Below are positions 1-8,042 of a DNA stretch of 21,695 bases, piece after piece. Every line of letters begins with the position of its first letter. Position 1 is the stretch's first letter. The position numbers and the translations under genes are program-made. The DNA is from JBDUDK01 sp040002995. GTDB lineage: Bacteria > Actinomycetota > Acidimicrobiia > Acidimicrobiales > Ilumatobacteraceae. Under the pieces are notes generated by a model. It had not been told where the DNA came from and searched no databases. It saw nothing but the letters and a program-made list of their open reading frames with translations. The stretch covers positions 1 through 21,695 of the forward strand of contig JBDUDK010000147.1 of NCBI GenBank assembly GCA_040002995.1. Reading direction: 5' to 3'.

Positions 1-3
1 GAG

Positions 4-876
4 ATGCGCCTGGTCGCGCCCCGTCGGTCAGTACGTGCGCACATCGGTGAGGTCTGGGAGTACCGCGAACTTCTCGGCCAGCTGATTCGCAAGGAACTCA
101 AGGTCAAGTACCGCGACTCCACGCTTGGCTTTGCCTGGTCGCTTCTCAACCCGGCATTCCTGATGGCGATCTACTACGTGGTGTTCCAGATTTTCCTGAA
201 GGTCGGGATCCCTCGGTTTCCGGTCTGGCTTTTGTCGGCCATGCTCGTGTGGAACTTCTTCTCGAGCTCTCTTGCTGCCGGCACGAACTCCATCACCTCC
301 AACAGCTACCTCATCGGCAAGGTGCGCTTTCCTCGCGAGGTGCTGCCGCTCGCCTCGGTGGGCGCTGCCTTCGTGCATCTCTGCCTGCAGTATTCGGTTC
401 TGCTCGTCGTGATCGCAGCCTTTCAGACCGGCGTCGCGTGGAGCTACCTGCCGATCGTGCCGCTCGCATTACTCGCGATCGTCCTCCTGGCGTGCGCGCT
501 CGCGATCATGCTCGGTTCGATCAACGTCTACGCACGAGACACCCAGCACCTGCTCGAGCTCACGCTGCTCGCCTGGTTCTGGTTGACTCCGATCATCTAT
601 CAGTTCTCGATCGTGACGACGGAGCTGAAGAGGCGCGGGCTGCCGGTGAATCTCGCCCTCTTGAACCCCGTCACGTCGATCACGCTCACGTTCCAGCGGG
701 TGTTCTACGGAAAGGCCGTGGTTGTCGGCAAGACCCGCCAGGTGCTTTTGCCGCTTGATGGGCCCGGTTGGTATGCCCGCAACGTGCTCATCGTGCTCGC
801 CATTTCGGCGTTCCTCGCCCTCCTGAGTCTGTGGATCTTCGACCGCGCCGAGGGCAACTTCGCCGAGGCGATTTGA
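4..876 (+). CDS. wzm: ABC-2 type polysaccharide export permease (Wzm-like)
   Basis: This is the membrane subunit of an ABC exporter that moves a lipid-linked polysaccharide across the cytoplasmic membrane. The 290-residue length is usual for the family. A basic cytoplasmic N-terminus (QLIRKELKVKYRDSTLGFAW, about residues 26-45) leads into about six hydrophobic segments near residues 42-66, 73-94, 113-140, 149-175, 184-205 and 257-279. The motif KYRDSTLGFAWSLLNP is characteristic of the O-antigen/teichoic-acid ABC-2 permeases. The stop codon shares its A with the ATG of the ATPase gene (TGATG), so the pair is translationally coupled. The gene begins three bases from the window edge. The ATG at 4 fits the family start, but no ribosome binding site is visible and an upstream start cannot be excluded. 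The substrate is inferred from the glycan genes downstream. Confidence 0.92.
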   Translation: MRLVAPRRSVRAHIGEVWEYRELLGQLIRKELKVKYRDSTLGFAWSLLNPAFLMAIYYVVFQIFLKVGIPRFPVWLLSAMLVWNFFSSSLAAGTNSITSNSYLIGKVRFPREVLPLASVGAAFVHLCLQYSVLLVVIAAFQTGVAWSYLPIVPLALLAIVLLACALAIMLGSINVYARDTQHLLELTLLAWFWLTPIIYQFSIVTTELKRRGLPVNLALLNPVTSITLTFQRVFYGKAVVVGKTRQVLLPLDGPGWYARNVLIVLAISAFLALLSLWIFDRAEGNFAEAI

Positions 877-2081
877 TGCACGCGATCGAGGCGAAGGGAA
901 TCTCCAAACGGTTCCGCATCGTGAAGGATCCGGTCCGCACGCTGAAGGACCGCTTTGTCCATCTTCGAGGTCAGCGTTACCGCGACCTGTGGGCCGTGAA
1001 AGAGCTCGACCTCACTGTCGAGCAGGGCGAGACGTTGGGGATGCTGGGTCACAACGGTTCGGGCAAGTCGACGTTGCTCAAATGCATTGCGGGAATCCTC
1101 TTGCCGACGACCGGCGAGGTGAGAGTGCGCGGCCGCATCGCGTCGCTCCTCGAGCTCGGTGCGGGGTTTCACCCCGATCTCTCCGGGCGCGAGAACGTCT
1201 TCATCAACGCGTCGTTCCTCGGCATCGCCAAGCGCGAAATCGCCCGCCGCTTTGACGACATCGTTGCGTTTGCCGAGCTCGAAGACGCCATCGACCGCCA
1301 GGTGAAGTACTACTCGTCGGGCATGTTCGTCCGGCTCGGTTTCGCCGTGGCGGTGAACGTCGATCCCGACATCTTGCTGATCGATGAAGTGCTTTCGGTC
1401 GGTGACGAGCTGTTTCAACAGAAGTGCCTCGACAGAGTGAAGGAGTTCCAGGACGAGGGGCGCACCATCCTCTTCGTGAGCCACAGCTCCGACCTCGTGC
1501 GCCGCATCTGTGGACGCGCCATCGTCCTCCACCACGGGGAATGCGTCGCGGACGGCGACCCGGCGGAGGCCATACGGATCTATCGCGAACACCTGCACGG
1601 CCAGATGTCGGGCACCGAAGAACGACTGCTGAACGACTCGCCACTGTCGATCACGCATGTTGTGCTCGATTTTCCTGAGTCCGAGCACCGGCACTACTTG
1701 TTGGCGGGCGAGCCTCTGAAGATCACGGTCGGATACGAGGCGCTCGAACCGGTTCCCGACGTCGTGATGTCGATCGCTGTCTACGACCCGATGGGCAACG
1801 TCATCCACGGCGTCGACACCGACGCACTCGGGCTCCAACTACCGCTGCTCGCCGGACGCGGTGACATCGTGTTCGAACTCGACTACGTACCGCTACTCGA
1901 TGGCCTTTACCCGTTCGCCATCAGCCTCTCCTCCCGCTCGAGCGAGCAGCGGCTCGACTGGACCGACCCCGAGAAGTACTCGTTCCGAGTGGTTAGCTCG
2001 GGTCAGATCACCGGATCGGTGGCCCTTCCGATCAAGGCGCGCTATGTGCCAGGCGTGGGAGCTGCGACGCTGCCTCGCTGA
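876..2081 (+). CDS. wzt: ABC transporter ATP-binding protein with C-terminal substrate-recognition domain (Wzt-like)
   Basis: This is the ATPase partner of the upstream permease. The 401-residue protein starts at the ATG overlapping the permease stop; an in-frame extension back to 768 has no family resemblance. Walker A is GHNGSGKST at residues 58-66. A YYSSGM signature typical of polysaccharide exporters follows near 146-151, then Walker B (DILLIDEVLSVGD) near 168 and the H-loop (LFVSHSS) near 205. Residues from about 250 to 401 form an extension beyond the nucleotide-binding domain, rich in beta-type sequence. In Wzt proteins of O9a/O8 type this extension binds the modified non-reducing end of the finished chain. 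That suggests, without proving, that this exporter recognises a capped glycan. The last 50 bases overlap the convergent DUF2142 gene. Confidence 0.93.
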   Translation: MHAIEAKGISKRFRIVKDPVRTLKDRFVHLRGQRYRDLWAVKELDLTVEQGETLGMLGHNGSGKSTLLKCIAGILLPTTGEVRVRGRIASLLELGAGFHPDLSGRENVFINASFLGIAKREIARRFDDIVAFAELEDAIDRQVKYYSSGMFVRLGFAVAVNVDPDILLIDEVLSVGDELFQQKCLDRVKEFQDEGRTILFVSHSSDLVRRICGRAIVLHHGECVADGDPAEAIRIYREHLHGQMSGTEERLLNDSPLSITHVVLDFPESEHRHYLLAGEPLKITVGYEALEPVPDVVMSIAVYDPMGNVIHGVDTDALGLQLPLLAGRGDIVFELDYVPLLDGLYPFAISLSSRSSEQRLDWTDPEKYSFRVVSSGQITGSVALPIKARYVPGVGAATLPR

Positions 2082-3642
2082 AGCCGCTCTCCTCAGTCCA
2101 CCTCGCCGTGGAAAGACACCACCAGCCAAACGCCGCCATCGCGAGCGGAAAGGCGATGGCCACCGTCACAACGGGAATCGGCGGTGTCCACTTCGGGTGT
2201 ACCCAGAACCGGAGGGCGCCGTCGGCGCCAGACGTGTACTTGCGCAACATCTGCCAAAACGCCGCCGTCTGAGCAACGACAACCGTGGCCCATAGGACGA
2301 CGAGCACTCGTCGTTTGAAGAAGACTTGACTCTCGGTCGTACTCGCCAGCAGACCGGCGACGATAGGTACCCCTACGGCGAACGGAAGCCCGTAGCGGCC
2401 CTGCCACGTCATACCGACATCGTTGGAAATTGCCGAATAGGAATCGACGGCGACGGGAACTAGGGCGCTCCCCGCGCATATGCCAGCAAAGACGAGGAGT
2501 GGGCGCCGCCCTCGGCAAAACGCAAGGGCGACCACAGCCAGGATCCCGACAAGCCCAGTCCAGAGGAAGATCGTGAGAGATGGCACCGGTGTGTCAGACC
2601 AGCCGAAGAGTCCGATCATCGCCCGGTAGTGACCCCAGATTCCCCCGAACGCGAAGCGAAGCACCTGCTGGTTCGTGTACCCCCCTGCGGGGAAAATGCT
2701 GTGTTGCGTCGAGAGTGGATCCTCCACTGCGATCCACGCGACCGTTGAGACGGCTGCAATCGCCACGCCGATTCCCCAAAGCCAAGCGGCCCTTCTGCGC
2801 ACCAGTGCTTTGAGGGTTTCTCGGTTCGTGAACAGGACGAGGGCGACGAGGATCAGACCGAGCCACAGAGGAGACGCATGGCGTGCAAGCACGAGCAGGA
2901 TCGCCGCCGAGCCGGTGCGGGCAATTAGCCGGTTCGAAATCTGTTCGGGTGTGGCGCGAGCGAGTGTCACACCTGATGTCCAAAGTGCGATTCCAGCCGC
3001 GATCTCCATCGCACTCGGATTCACCGCGGCGTTGATGAACAGCACCTGCGGGGTGACGGCAACCAAAAGGCCAAGCGCCGCGACACGTGACCTCGCGAAA
3101 GTGAAGACGGTCTCGAATGCAGACGCGAGCAATGCCGCCATGAGCAGCACCGACGCAATTCGCATCGCGTACATTTGGACAGAACCTGGCTCGAATGGTC
3201 GCGACAGGATTCCTACCCACGCGTAGTACGCAGGTGGATATCTGGGAACTGCCGTGACGATGCTCTTGGTCGCCGTCGAGCCGCTGAAGTGGACGCAGTC
3301 GGGCGTGACTGCCGGTTGGAACACGAAGCAGTTGTACGCGGGTGTGTCATAGATCCCGGGCACGTCGACGGCGAGGTACGCACTCGGTGGTGGCCCCTGC
3401 CGCCCTCCGATCCCCCACGTGAGGTCGGCGGCCTGCTCGGGGGTAAGCGGGTCGCCGGTCAGCTGCCCACGCGACACCGCCGCGGCGCGGATGGTGTGTG
3501 ACGCCTCGTCGGCAGGAGCAAATAGCGGATCCGAGAAAGCCCATACCGTGCCGACTATCGCGACGAGGAGGAACGTCGCGGTCCAGCGCCATCGCGGATT
3601 CGAGCGGGTTGCCGATACGAGCCGCCGCACGGGCAATTGCAT
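2032..3642 (-). CDS. DUF2142-family multi-span membrane protein
   Basis: This is a 536-residue integral membrane protein with a cytoplasmic N-terminus, a first membrane span, and then the sequence FAPADEASHTIRAAAVSRGQ. That sequence resembles the PDEpaHv-type motif after the first helix of DUF2142 proteins and GT-C-like glycosyltransferases. A long extracytoplasmic loop with a PRYPPAYYAWVG segment follows, then about nine further hydrophobic segments. DUF2142 members often sit in polysaccharide clusters and are suspected polyprenyl-phosphate-sugar-dependent transferases, but the function is unproven. I chose the ATG at 3642. A GTG at 3774 would add 44 residues of unconvincing sequence. Neither start has a clear ribosome binding site. 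The 3' end overlaps the convergent ATPase gene by 50 bases. It is divergent from the glycosyltransferase gene at 3857. Confidence 0.82.
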   Translation of the reverse strand: MQLPVRRLVSATRSNPRWRWTATFLLVAIVGTVWAFSDPLFAPADEASHTIRAAAVSRGQLTGDPLTPEQAADLTWGIGGRQGPPPSAYLAVDVPGIYDTPAYNCFVFQPAVTPDCVHFSGSTATKSIVTAVPRYPPAYYAWVGILSRPFEPGSVQMYAMRIASVLLMAALLASAFETVFTFARSRVAALGLLVAVTPQVLFINAAVNPSAMEIAAGIALWTSGVTLARATPEQISNRLIARTGSAAILLVLARHASPLWLGLILVALVLFTNRETLKALVRRRAAWLWGIGVAIAAVSTVAWIAVEDPLSTQHSIFPAGGYTNQQVLRFAFGGIWGHYRAMIGLFGWSDTPVPSLTIFLWTGLVGILAVVALAFCRGRRPLLVFAGICAGSALVPVAVDSYSAISNDVGMTWQGRYGLPFAVGVPIVAGLLASTTESQVFFKRRVLVVLWATVVVAQTAAFWQMLRKYTSGADGALRFWVHPKWTPPIPVVTVAIAFPLAMAAFGWWCLSTARWTEESGFSEAASQLPRLAHSAP

Positions 3643-3856
3643 GTTTTCAATCGGACTCGTCGGTCTAAGCAGCCCCGGCTCTGTGTGTGCGATGCCGCAT
3701 CGTAGGTTCCCCTCCTCGCCGTTCGGGTCGATCCCGAAGCGCGACAGCCTGGGACTTTGACAATTCTTGCCCACCGCAGACTCGATTCGTTCCGGCCCAT
3801 TTAGCTAGCGTTACCGAACCCGCCACCTGAAGAAATCGAAGGTCGGATAGCACGCT
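3643..3856. promoter_or_regulatory. divergent intergenic region, presumed promoters
   Basis: These 214 bases separate the divergent DUF2142 and double-glycosyltransferase genes, so promoters for both directions are expected here. A perfect TTGACA hexamer lies at 3757-3762 on the + strand, but no good TATAAT-like hexamer follows at 16-18 bases. An AT-richer patch (TTTAGCTAGCGTTAC) lies at about 3800-3814. No terminator hairpin or RNA gene was seen. The promoter assignment rests mainly on gene orientation. Confidence 0.3.
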
Positions 3857-6202
3857 ATGCAGGTCTGCACGATCGTTGCGCGTAACTACCTCGCGCCAGC
3901 CCGGGTGCTCGCCCAAAGCCTCGTCGCGAGCAATCCTGACGCACGTCTCGCGGTCGTCGTCATCGATTCAATCGACGACAAGGACGATTTTGCGCACGAG
4001 CCGTTCGAGTTCATTTCGCCGCTCGACATCGGCATCGAGGCCGACGAGTACCTGCGAATGGCCACCATGTACGAGGTCATGGAACTCGCCACCGCCATCA
4101 AGCCGTGGATTCTCCGCACGCTCCTCGACCGAGGTGCTGAGACTGCGACCTACCTCGATCCAGACATCGTCGTCCTGGGTTCGCTCGAGGAGGCCAACTG
4201 CCTGGCGCGTGAGCACGGCATCGTCCTCACGCCGCACATCACACAGCCGATGCCCCGCGACGGTCTGCTGCCTGACGAAGAGATAATCATGTTGTCGGGC
4301 ACCTACAACTTGGGGTTCGTAACGGTCGGGAAGAAGGCGGCCGACTTTCTCGACTGGTGGAGCGAACACCTCACACGATGGGCCATCGTCGAGCCCGCTG
4401 CCGGCCTCTTCACCGACCAGCGCTGGATCGACTTCGTCCCGTCGCTTTTTGAGCACGTAGTGGTTCGCGATCCGTCCTACAACGTCGCGTACTGGAACCT
4501 CTATGAACGGCCCATCGGTTTCGATGGCAATGGCTTCACGGCGCGCGGTGCCCCGATTCGGTTCTTCCACTACAGCGGCTACGACCTCGCCGCGCCGCAC
4601 CTGCTCTCAAAACATCAGGGGCCGCGGCCCCGCGCGCTACTCAGCTCCTCAGGCCCGCTTCGCTGGCTTCTCGACGACGCCCGCACAAGATTGATTGCGG
4701 CCGGCCACGAACTCCACTCGAAGGAGCCGTACCGACTCGGCATCTCCGCGGGGGGCCTTGAGCTGAACCGTCACATCAGGCGGATGTACCGGGACGCGGT
4801 GCTCGAAAGTGAAAAGAACCGACGACCGCCGCCGGCACATGCATTTGACTCCGACGGCGGCTTCTTCGATTGGCTGAACGAACCCGTCATCGGTCCGATC
4901 GACGCCAAGGTCTCGCGGTACCTGCACTACTACTACTCGACCCGACCCGACCTCATGCACGCGTTTCCCGACCTGAACGGTGACTCCGCAGCAAACTTTC
5001 TTGCGTGGGCGCGCGCCGATCCCAACTTCGGCGCGCGGACACCGCGGGATCTGATCCCCGACGTGGCCGCATCCCTTCGACTCGCGCCATCGCCGTCGGC
5101 GCCCGGCATCAACGTCGTCGGTTACTTCGATGCTGAGTTGGGCGTCGGAGAGGCCGGCAGAAGCATCGCCTCATCGATCGAGGCCAGCGGCATCCCGATG
5201 TCGACGTTCACGTTCCGAGCGACGACCTCGCGCCAACAACACGACTTTGGCAGCAAGGGACCTTCTGGCTGCCCGTTCTCGATAAACGTTCTCTGCGTCA
5301 ACGCGGATCAGACTCCGCGCTTGGCGCAATCGCTCGGATCTCAGTTCATGCAGAACCGTTACAACATCGGGATCTGGTTCTGGGAAGCACCGACTCTCCC
5401 GGTCGAGCTGCATCACAGCCTCGATCTCGTCGACGAACTTTGGGCGCCCAGCGAATATGTCTACGAGGCGCTCGCGCCCGCGACCAACAAGCCACTCAGG
5501 GTCTTTCCACTCCCCGTAACGACGCCCGGGAAGCCAACCGCACTCCGTCGATCGGATGTCTCGCTCCCGGAGGGCTTCGTCTTCCTGTTCATGTTCGACT
5601 ACCTCAGTGTCATGAACCGGAAGAACCCACTCGGACTCATCGACGCTTATCAGGCAGCGTTCAAGCCAAGCGACGGCGCTCACCTCGTCATCAAGACCAT
5701 CAATTCGAGCCAACGGATGTGGGACCACGAGAAGCTGCTCTACGCGCTCGAGGATCGTCCCGACGTTCACGTGTTGTCCGACTACGTCACCCGAACACAC
5801 GTGGACGCCATGACGCAGCTGAGCGACTGCTACGTGTCGCTGCACCGCTCCGAAGGCTTCGGCCTGACGCTCGCCCACGCGATGGCGTGGAGCAAGCCCA
5901 CGATCGCCACCGCGTACTCGGGCAATATGTCGTTCATGACCCAAGCCACGTCATACCTCGTTCCCTACAAGCTCGTCGAGATTGGGTCTGGATCGCCGCC
6001 GTATCCTGCCGGAGCTCTGTGGGCTGAGCCCGATCTAAGCGCCGCGGCCAGGAAGATGCGGTACGTGTTTGATCATCCGGACGAAGCGGCCGAGGTCGGG
6101 CGGGCGGCAGCCAATCACATCGCCGCGACTCGATCCCTGGGAGCTGCGGCTGACTTTGTCCGAGAGCGCTTTTCCGACATCGAAGCCGGTACCCACCGAT
6201 GA
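3857..6202 (+). CDS. bifunctional glycosyltransferase: N-terminal GT-A domain plus C-terminal GT-B (GT4-like) domain
   Basis: This 781-residue protein appears to contain two glycosyltransferases. Residues 1 to about 290 look like a GT-A (GT8-like) fold: an N-terminal TIVARNYLAPARVLAQSL strand-helix and a metal/nucleotide-binding DPD at 101-103 within ATYLDPDIVVLGSL. A linker region with LNEPVIGPIDAKVSRYLHYYYSTRPDL follows. From about 415 a second domain starts with GINVVGYFDAELGVGEAGRS, the glycine-rich loop of a GT-B enzyme, and ends with HRSEGFGLTLAHAMA near 663-677. In the EX7E motif of GT4 enzymes the second glutamate is expected at 674, where His is present here. The protein probably adds two sugars, or one sugar twice, on the cytoplasmic side before export. 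It starts at ATG 3857 without a strong ribosome binding site, and its stop overlaps the next ATG by 4 bases. Confidence 0.88.
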   Translation: MQVCTIVARNYLAPARVLAQSLVASNPDARLAVVVIDSIDDKDDFAHEPFEFISPLDIGIEADEYLRMATMYEVMELATAIKPWILRTLLDRGAETATYLDPDIVVLGSLEEANCLAREHGIVLTPHITQPMPRDGLLPDEEIIMLSGTYNLGFVTVGKKAADFLDWWSEHLTRWAIVEPAAGLFTDQRWIDFVPSLFEHVVVRDPSYNVAYWNLYERPIGFDGNGFTARGAPIRFFHYSGYDLAAPHLLSKHQGPRPRALLSSSGPLRWLLDDARTRLIAAGHELHSKEPYRLGISAGGLELNRHIRRMYRDAVLESEKNRRPPPAHAFDSDGGFFDWLNEPVIGPIDAKVSRYLHYYYSTRPDLMHAFPDLNGDSAANFLAWARADPNFGARTPRDLIPDVAASLRLAPSPSAPGINVVGYFDAELGVGEAGRSIASSIEASGIPMSTFTFRATTSRQQHDFGSKGPSGCPFSINVLCVNADQTPRLAQSLGSQFMQNRYNIGIWFWEAPTLPVELHHSLDLVDELWAPSEYVYEALAPATNKPLRVFPLPVTTPGKPTALRRSDVSLPEGFVFLFMFDYLSVMNRKNPLGLIDAYQAAFKPSDGAHLVIKTINSSQRMWDHEKLLYALEDRPDVHVLSDYVTRTHVDAMTQLSDCYVSLHRSEGFGLTLAHAMAWSKPTIATAYSGNMSFMTQATSYLVPYKLVEIGSGSPPYPAGALWAEPDLSAAARKMRYVFDHPDEAAEVGRAAANHIAATRSLGAAADFVRERFSDIEAGTHR

Positions 6203-6486
6203 GCAAGCAGCCGGATGCCCCCTACGACCCCGACCGTCGCGTCCGCGAACTGACCGACGAACTCGAACTCGCGCGCTCCGAGCTCGGCCGCCTGGAGGCT
6301 GCCCTCGACGCGGCTCGTCGCTTCGGTGCCGAGCAGGCGAGCCTCGCGACTCAGCGCCTCAACGAAGTCTCCGCGCTCCGCTCGACAAGGACCTTCGTGT
6401 ACACGGCTCCCCTTCGCCGTATGTACAGCAAGGTCCGCAGCCTCGCCGGACGCGTTCAGCGGCTCTGGCGTGACCCACAGCCCTAG
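6199..6486 (+). CDS. small coiled-coil protein, glycosyltransferase-associated
   Basis: This 95-residue soluble protein has a charged helical region at about residues 13-58 (RVRELTDELELARSELGRLEAALDAARR) with heptad-like leucine spacing, as in a coiled coil. The C-terminal part, ALRSTRTFVYTAPLRRMY, resembles the LRxSxSWRxTAPLR tail seen at the ends of many polysaccharide glycosyltransferases and of coiled-coil proteins in such clusters. The ATG overlaps the glycosyltransferase stop by 4 bases (ATGA) and the methyltransferase follows after 6 bases, so it lies in the middle of an operon. A plausible role is tethering or length control of the enzyme complex, but this is inference. No catalytic motif is visible. 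Confidence 0.8.
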   Translation: MSKQPDAPYDPDRRVRELTDELELARSELGRLEAALDAARRFGAEQASLATQRLNEVSALRSTRTFVYTAPLRRMYSKVRSLAGRVQRLWRDPQP

Positions 6487-6492
6487 ACACCA

Positions 6493-7278
6493 ATGACTTT
6501 GCCCATACCGCCCCTGGAAATGCGGGTGCTCGTCGGACCCACCGACGTAACTGCGTTCGACAATCCCAGCGGGTCACCGATCTTCCCCGAGCTTCCCAGC
6601 ACGGCGTTCGAGCGCGTCTTCGACTTCGGCTGTGGTTGCGGCCGCTTTGCGCGGCAGCTGATCCAGCAAGCCAACCAACCGCAGAGATACGTGGGCATCG
6701 ACCTTCATCGGGGAATGATCCGCTGGTGCAAGGCGAATCTCACGCCGTCGGCCCCGCAATTTGAGTTTTATCACCACGACGTTTTCGAGCTCGCCTTCAA
6801 CCCCGACGGCGCGACGCGGGCGGCTCCGTTTCCGGTTCCGTCTGCGGATTTCACATTGGTCATAGCCGTTTCGGTATTCACTCACATCCTGCCGGATGAA
6901 ATTCCGAGCTATCTGTCGGAGGTACGCAGGGTGCTCAGAACAAACGGCACGGCGGTGACGACGTGGTTCCTGTTTGACAAGAATCAGTTCCCGATGATGC
7001 AGGAGGAGCAGAACGCCCTCTACATCAATCCCGTCAATCCGACGAACGCGGTCATCTACGACCGAGCCTGGTGTTTTGAACGCCTCGAAGAAGCGGACCT
7101 GGTCGTGGCGGCCGTGACGCCGCCGGAGGTTCGCGGCCACCAGTGGTGGCTTCGCTTGGCGCCCCGAGGATCGGCCGAGGCCGTGTCGCTGCCCGAGGAC
7201 CGCGCGCCGATTGGGCTCCGTCGAGCGAGCCACCATGGCGAGAACGCTCAACTGATCGGACTCGAGGGAACGCGCTAG
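6493..7278 (+). CDS. class I SAM-dependent methyltransferase
   Basis: This 261-residue protein has SAM-binding motif I as VFDFGCGCGRFARQL at about residues 42-56, an acidic loop residue in YVGIDLH (D70) and the post-motif FTLVIAVSVFTHILPDEIPSYLSEVRRVLRTNG. Together these define a Methyltransf_11/25-like Rossmann domain with no membrane segments. It follows the coiled-coil gene by 6 bases and ends convergent with a second methyltransferase 46 bases away. Its substrate cannot be read from sequence. O-methylation of a sugar in the exported glycan is the simplest idea from context. The ATG at 6493 is well placed for the fold, but no strong ribosome binding site is seen, so translational coupling is likely. 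Confidence 0.88.
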   Translation: MTLPIPPLEMRVLVGPTDVTAFDNPSGSPIFPELPSTAFERVFDFGCGCGRFARQLIQQANQPQRYVGIDLHRGMIRWCKANLTPSAPQFEFYHHDVFELAFNPDGATRAAPFPVPSADFTLVIAVSVFTHILPDEIPSYLSEVRRVLRTNGTAVTTWFLFDKNQFPMMQEEQNALYINPVNPTNAVIYDRAWCFERLEEADLVVAAVTPPEVRGHQWWLRLAPRGSAEAVSLPEDRAPIGLRRASHHGENAQLIGLEGTR

Positions 7279-7324
7279 ACCACGGTGACGCCTTCCGAAC
7301 ACCCGCGGCATTGTGTCGGGCCGT

Positions 7325-8035
7325 CTAGTCCACGTGCACACGTATCGGGCGCTCGTAGCTGATGCTCTGGTAGCGCGGATCTGCGTGCGGCCGGGCGACC
7401 ACCATCCCTCGCGATGGACTCTCGAGCGGCCATTGATCAGCCCGGTCGACGTCGAAGCCGCTTGACGCGAACCAGTCGATGAGGCACTGCAGGGTCGGTA
7501 CGAACCAGTTGGATCCGTCTCCGGCATGCTCGGCTCCGGGAAAAAACCGAGCAAACGACGGCGCGGAACCGGTCGCGACCTCGGTATCGACGTAGACCTC
7601 CGCTTTCGCTAGTCGGTGGAGGGCGTCGATGGCCAGCAACGGATGTCGAAGGTGGTACAGAACGCCGAGAAACAAGACGACATCGAACTTCTCACCGAGA
7701 ATGTCGGCGAGCTCGTACACAGACGCCTCGACGAATCGGGCACGCGACCCAAGCGCGGCTGCGATGCGATCAAAACCGAACCAGGTGGGTGGAAAGATGT
7801 CGACCGCGGTCACCGTCGCTCCCCGCCGCTCTGCAATGAAAGCCGCGCCTCCATTGGTCGTACCGATGTCGAGAACCCTCGCACCAGTGAGGTCAGCGGG
7901 TAGGCCAACTCGTTGCAACAAATGCTCGATGTCGTGTTGACCCGGCGACCAGACGTTGGTCGATAACTGAAAACGTTGATGCCAGACGAAATCGTGCTCA
8001 GCGATGAGTCCGTGTGCTTCGTCGTCCGAAATCAT
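7325..8035 (-). CDS. SAM-dependent methyltransferase, DUF1698/CmoB-like
   Basis: This 236-residue protein is a class I methyltransferase with motif I VLDIGTTNGGAAFIAERRG (residues 54-72) and acidic residue D79 in VTAVDIF. It then has FDVVLFLGVLYHLRHPLLAIDAL (118-139), the characteristic pattern of the DUF1698/CmoB-like group, followed by DGSNWFVPTLQCLIDWFASSGF. True CmoB acts on tRNA, but this cluster-encoded relative lacks the extended N-terminal part of CmoB and more likely modifies a sugar. Its start lies 7 bases after the stop of the coiled-coil methyltransferase gene, so the two genes form one transcript. It is convergent with the methyltransferase gene ending at 7278. Confidence 0.87.
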   Translation of the reverse strand: MISDDEAHGLIAEHDFVWHQRFQLSTNVWSPGQHDIEHLLQRVGLPADLTGARVLDIGTTNGGAAFIAERRGATVTAVDIFPPTWFGFDRIAAALGSRARFVEASVYELADILGEKFDVVLFLGVLYHLRHPLLAIDALHRLAKAEVYVDTEVATGSAPSFARFFPGAEHAGDGSNWFVPTLQCLIDWFASSGFDVDRADQWPLESPSRGMVVARPHADPRYQSISYERPIRVHVD

Positions 8036-8042
8036 GAGTGAG

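Noticed and set aside
705..1838. Long open frame opposite the Wzt-like ATPase gene
   Set aside because: Its frame is the complement of clear ABC ATPase motifs; the translation is Arg/Asp/His-rich without family motifs, as expected from high GC.
3643..3774. GTG-start 44-residue N-terminal extension of the DUF2142 protein
   Set aside because: Sequence looks non-coding and has no ribosome binding site, although it cannot be excluded fully.
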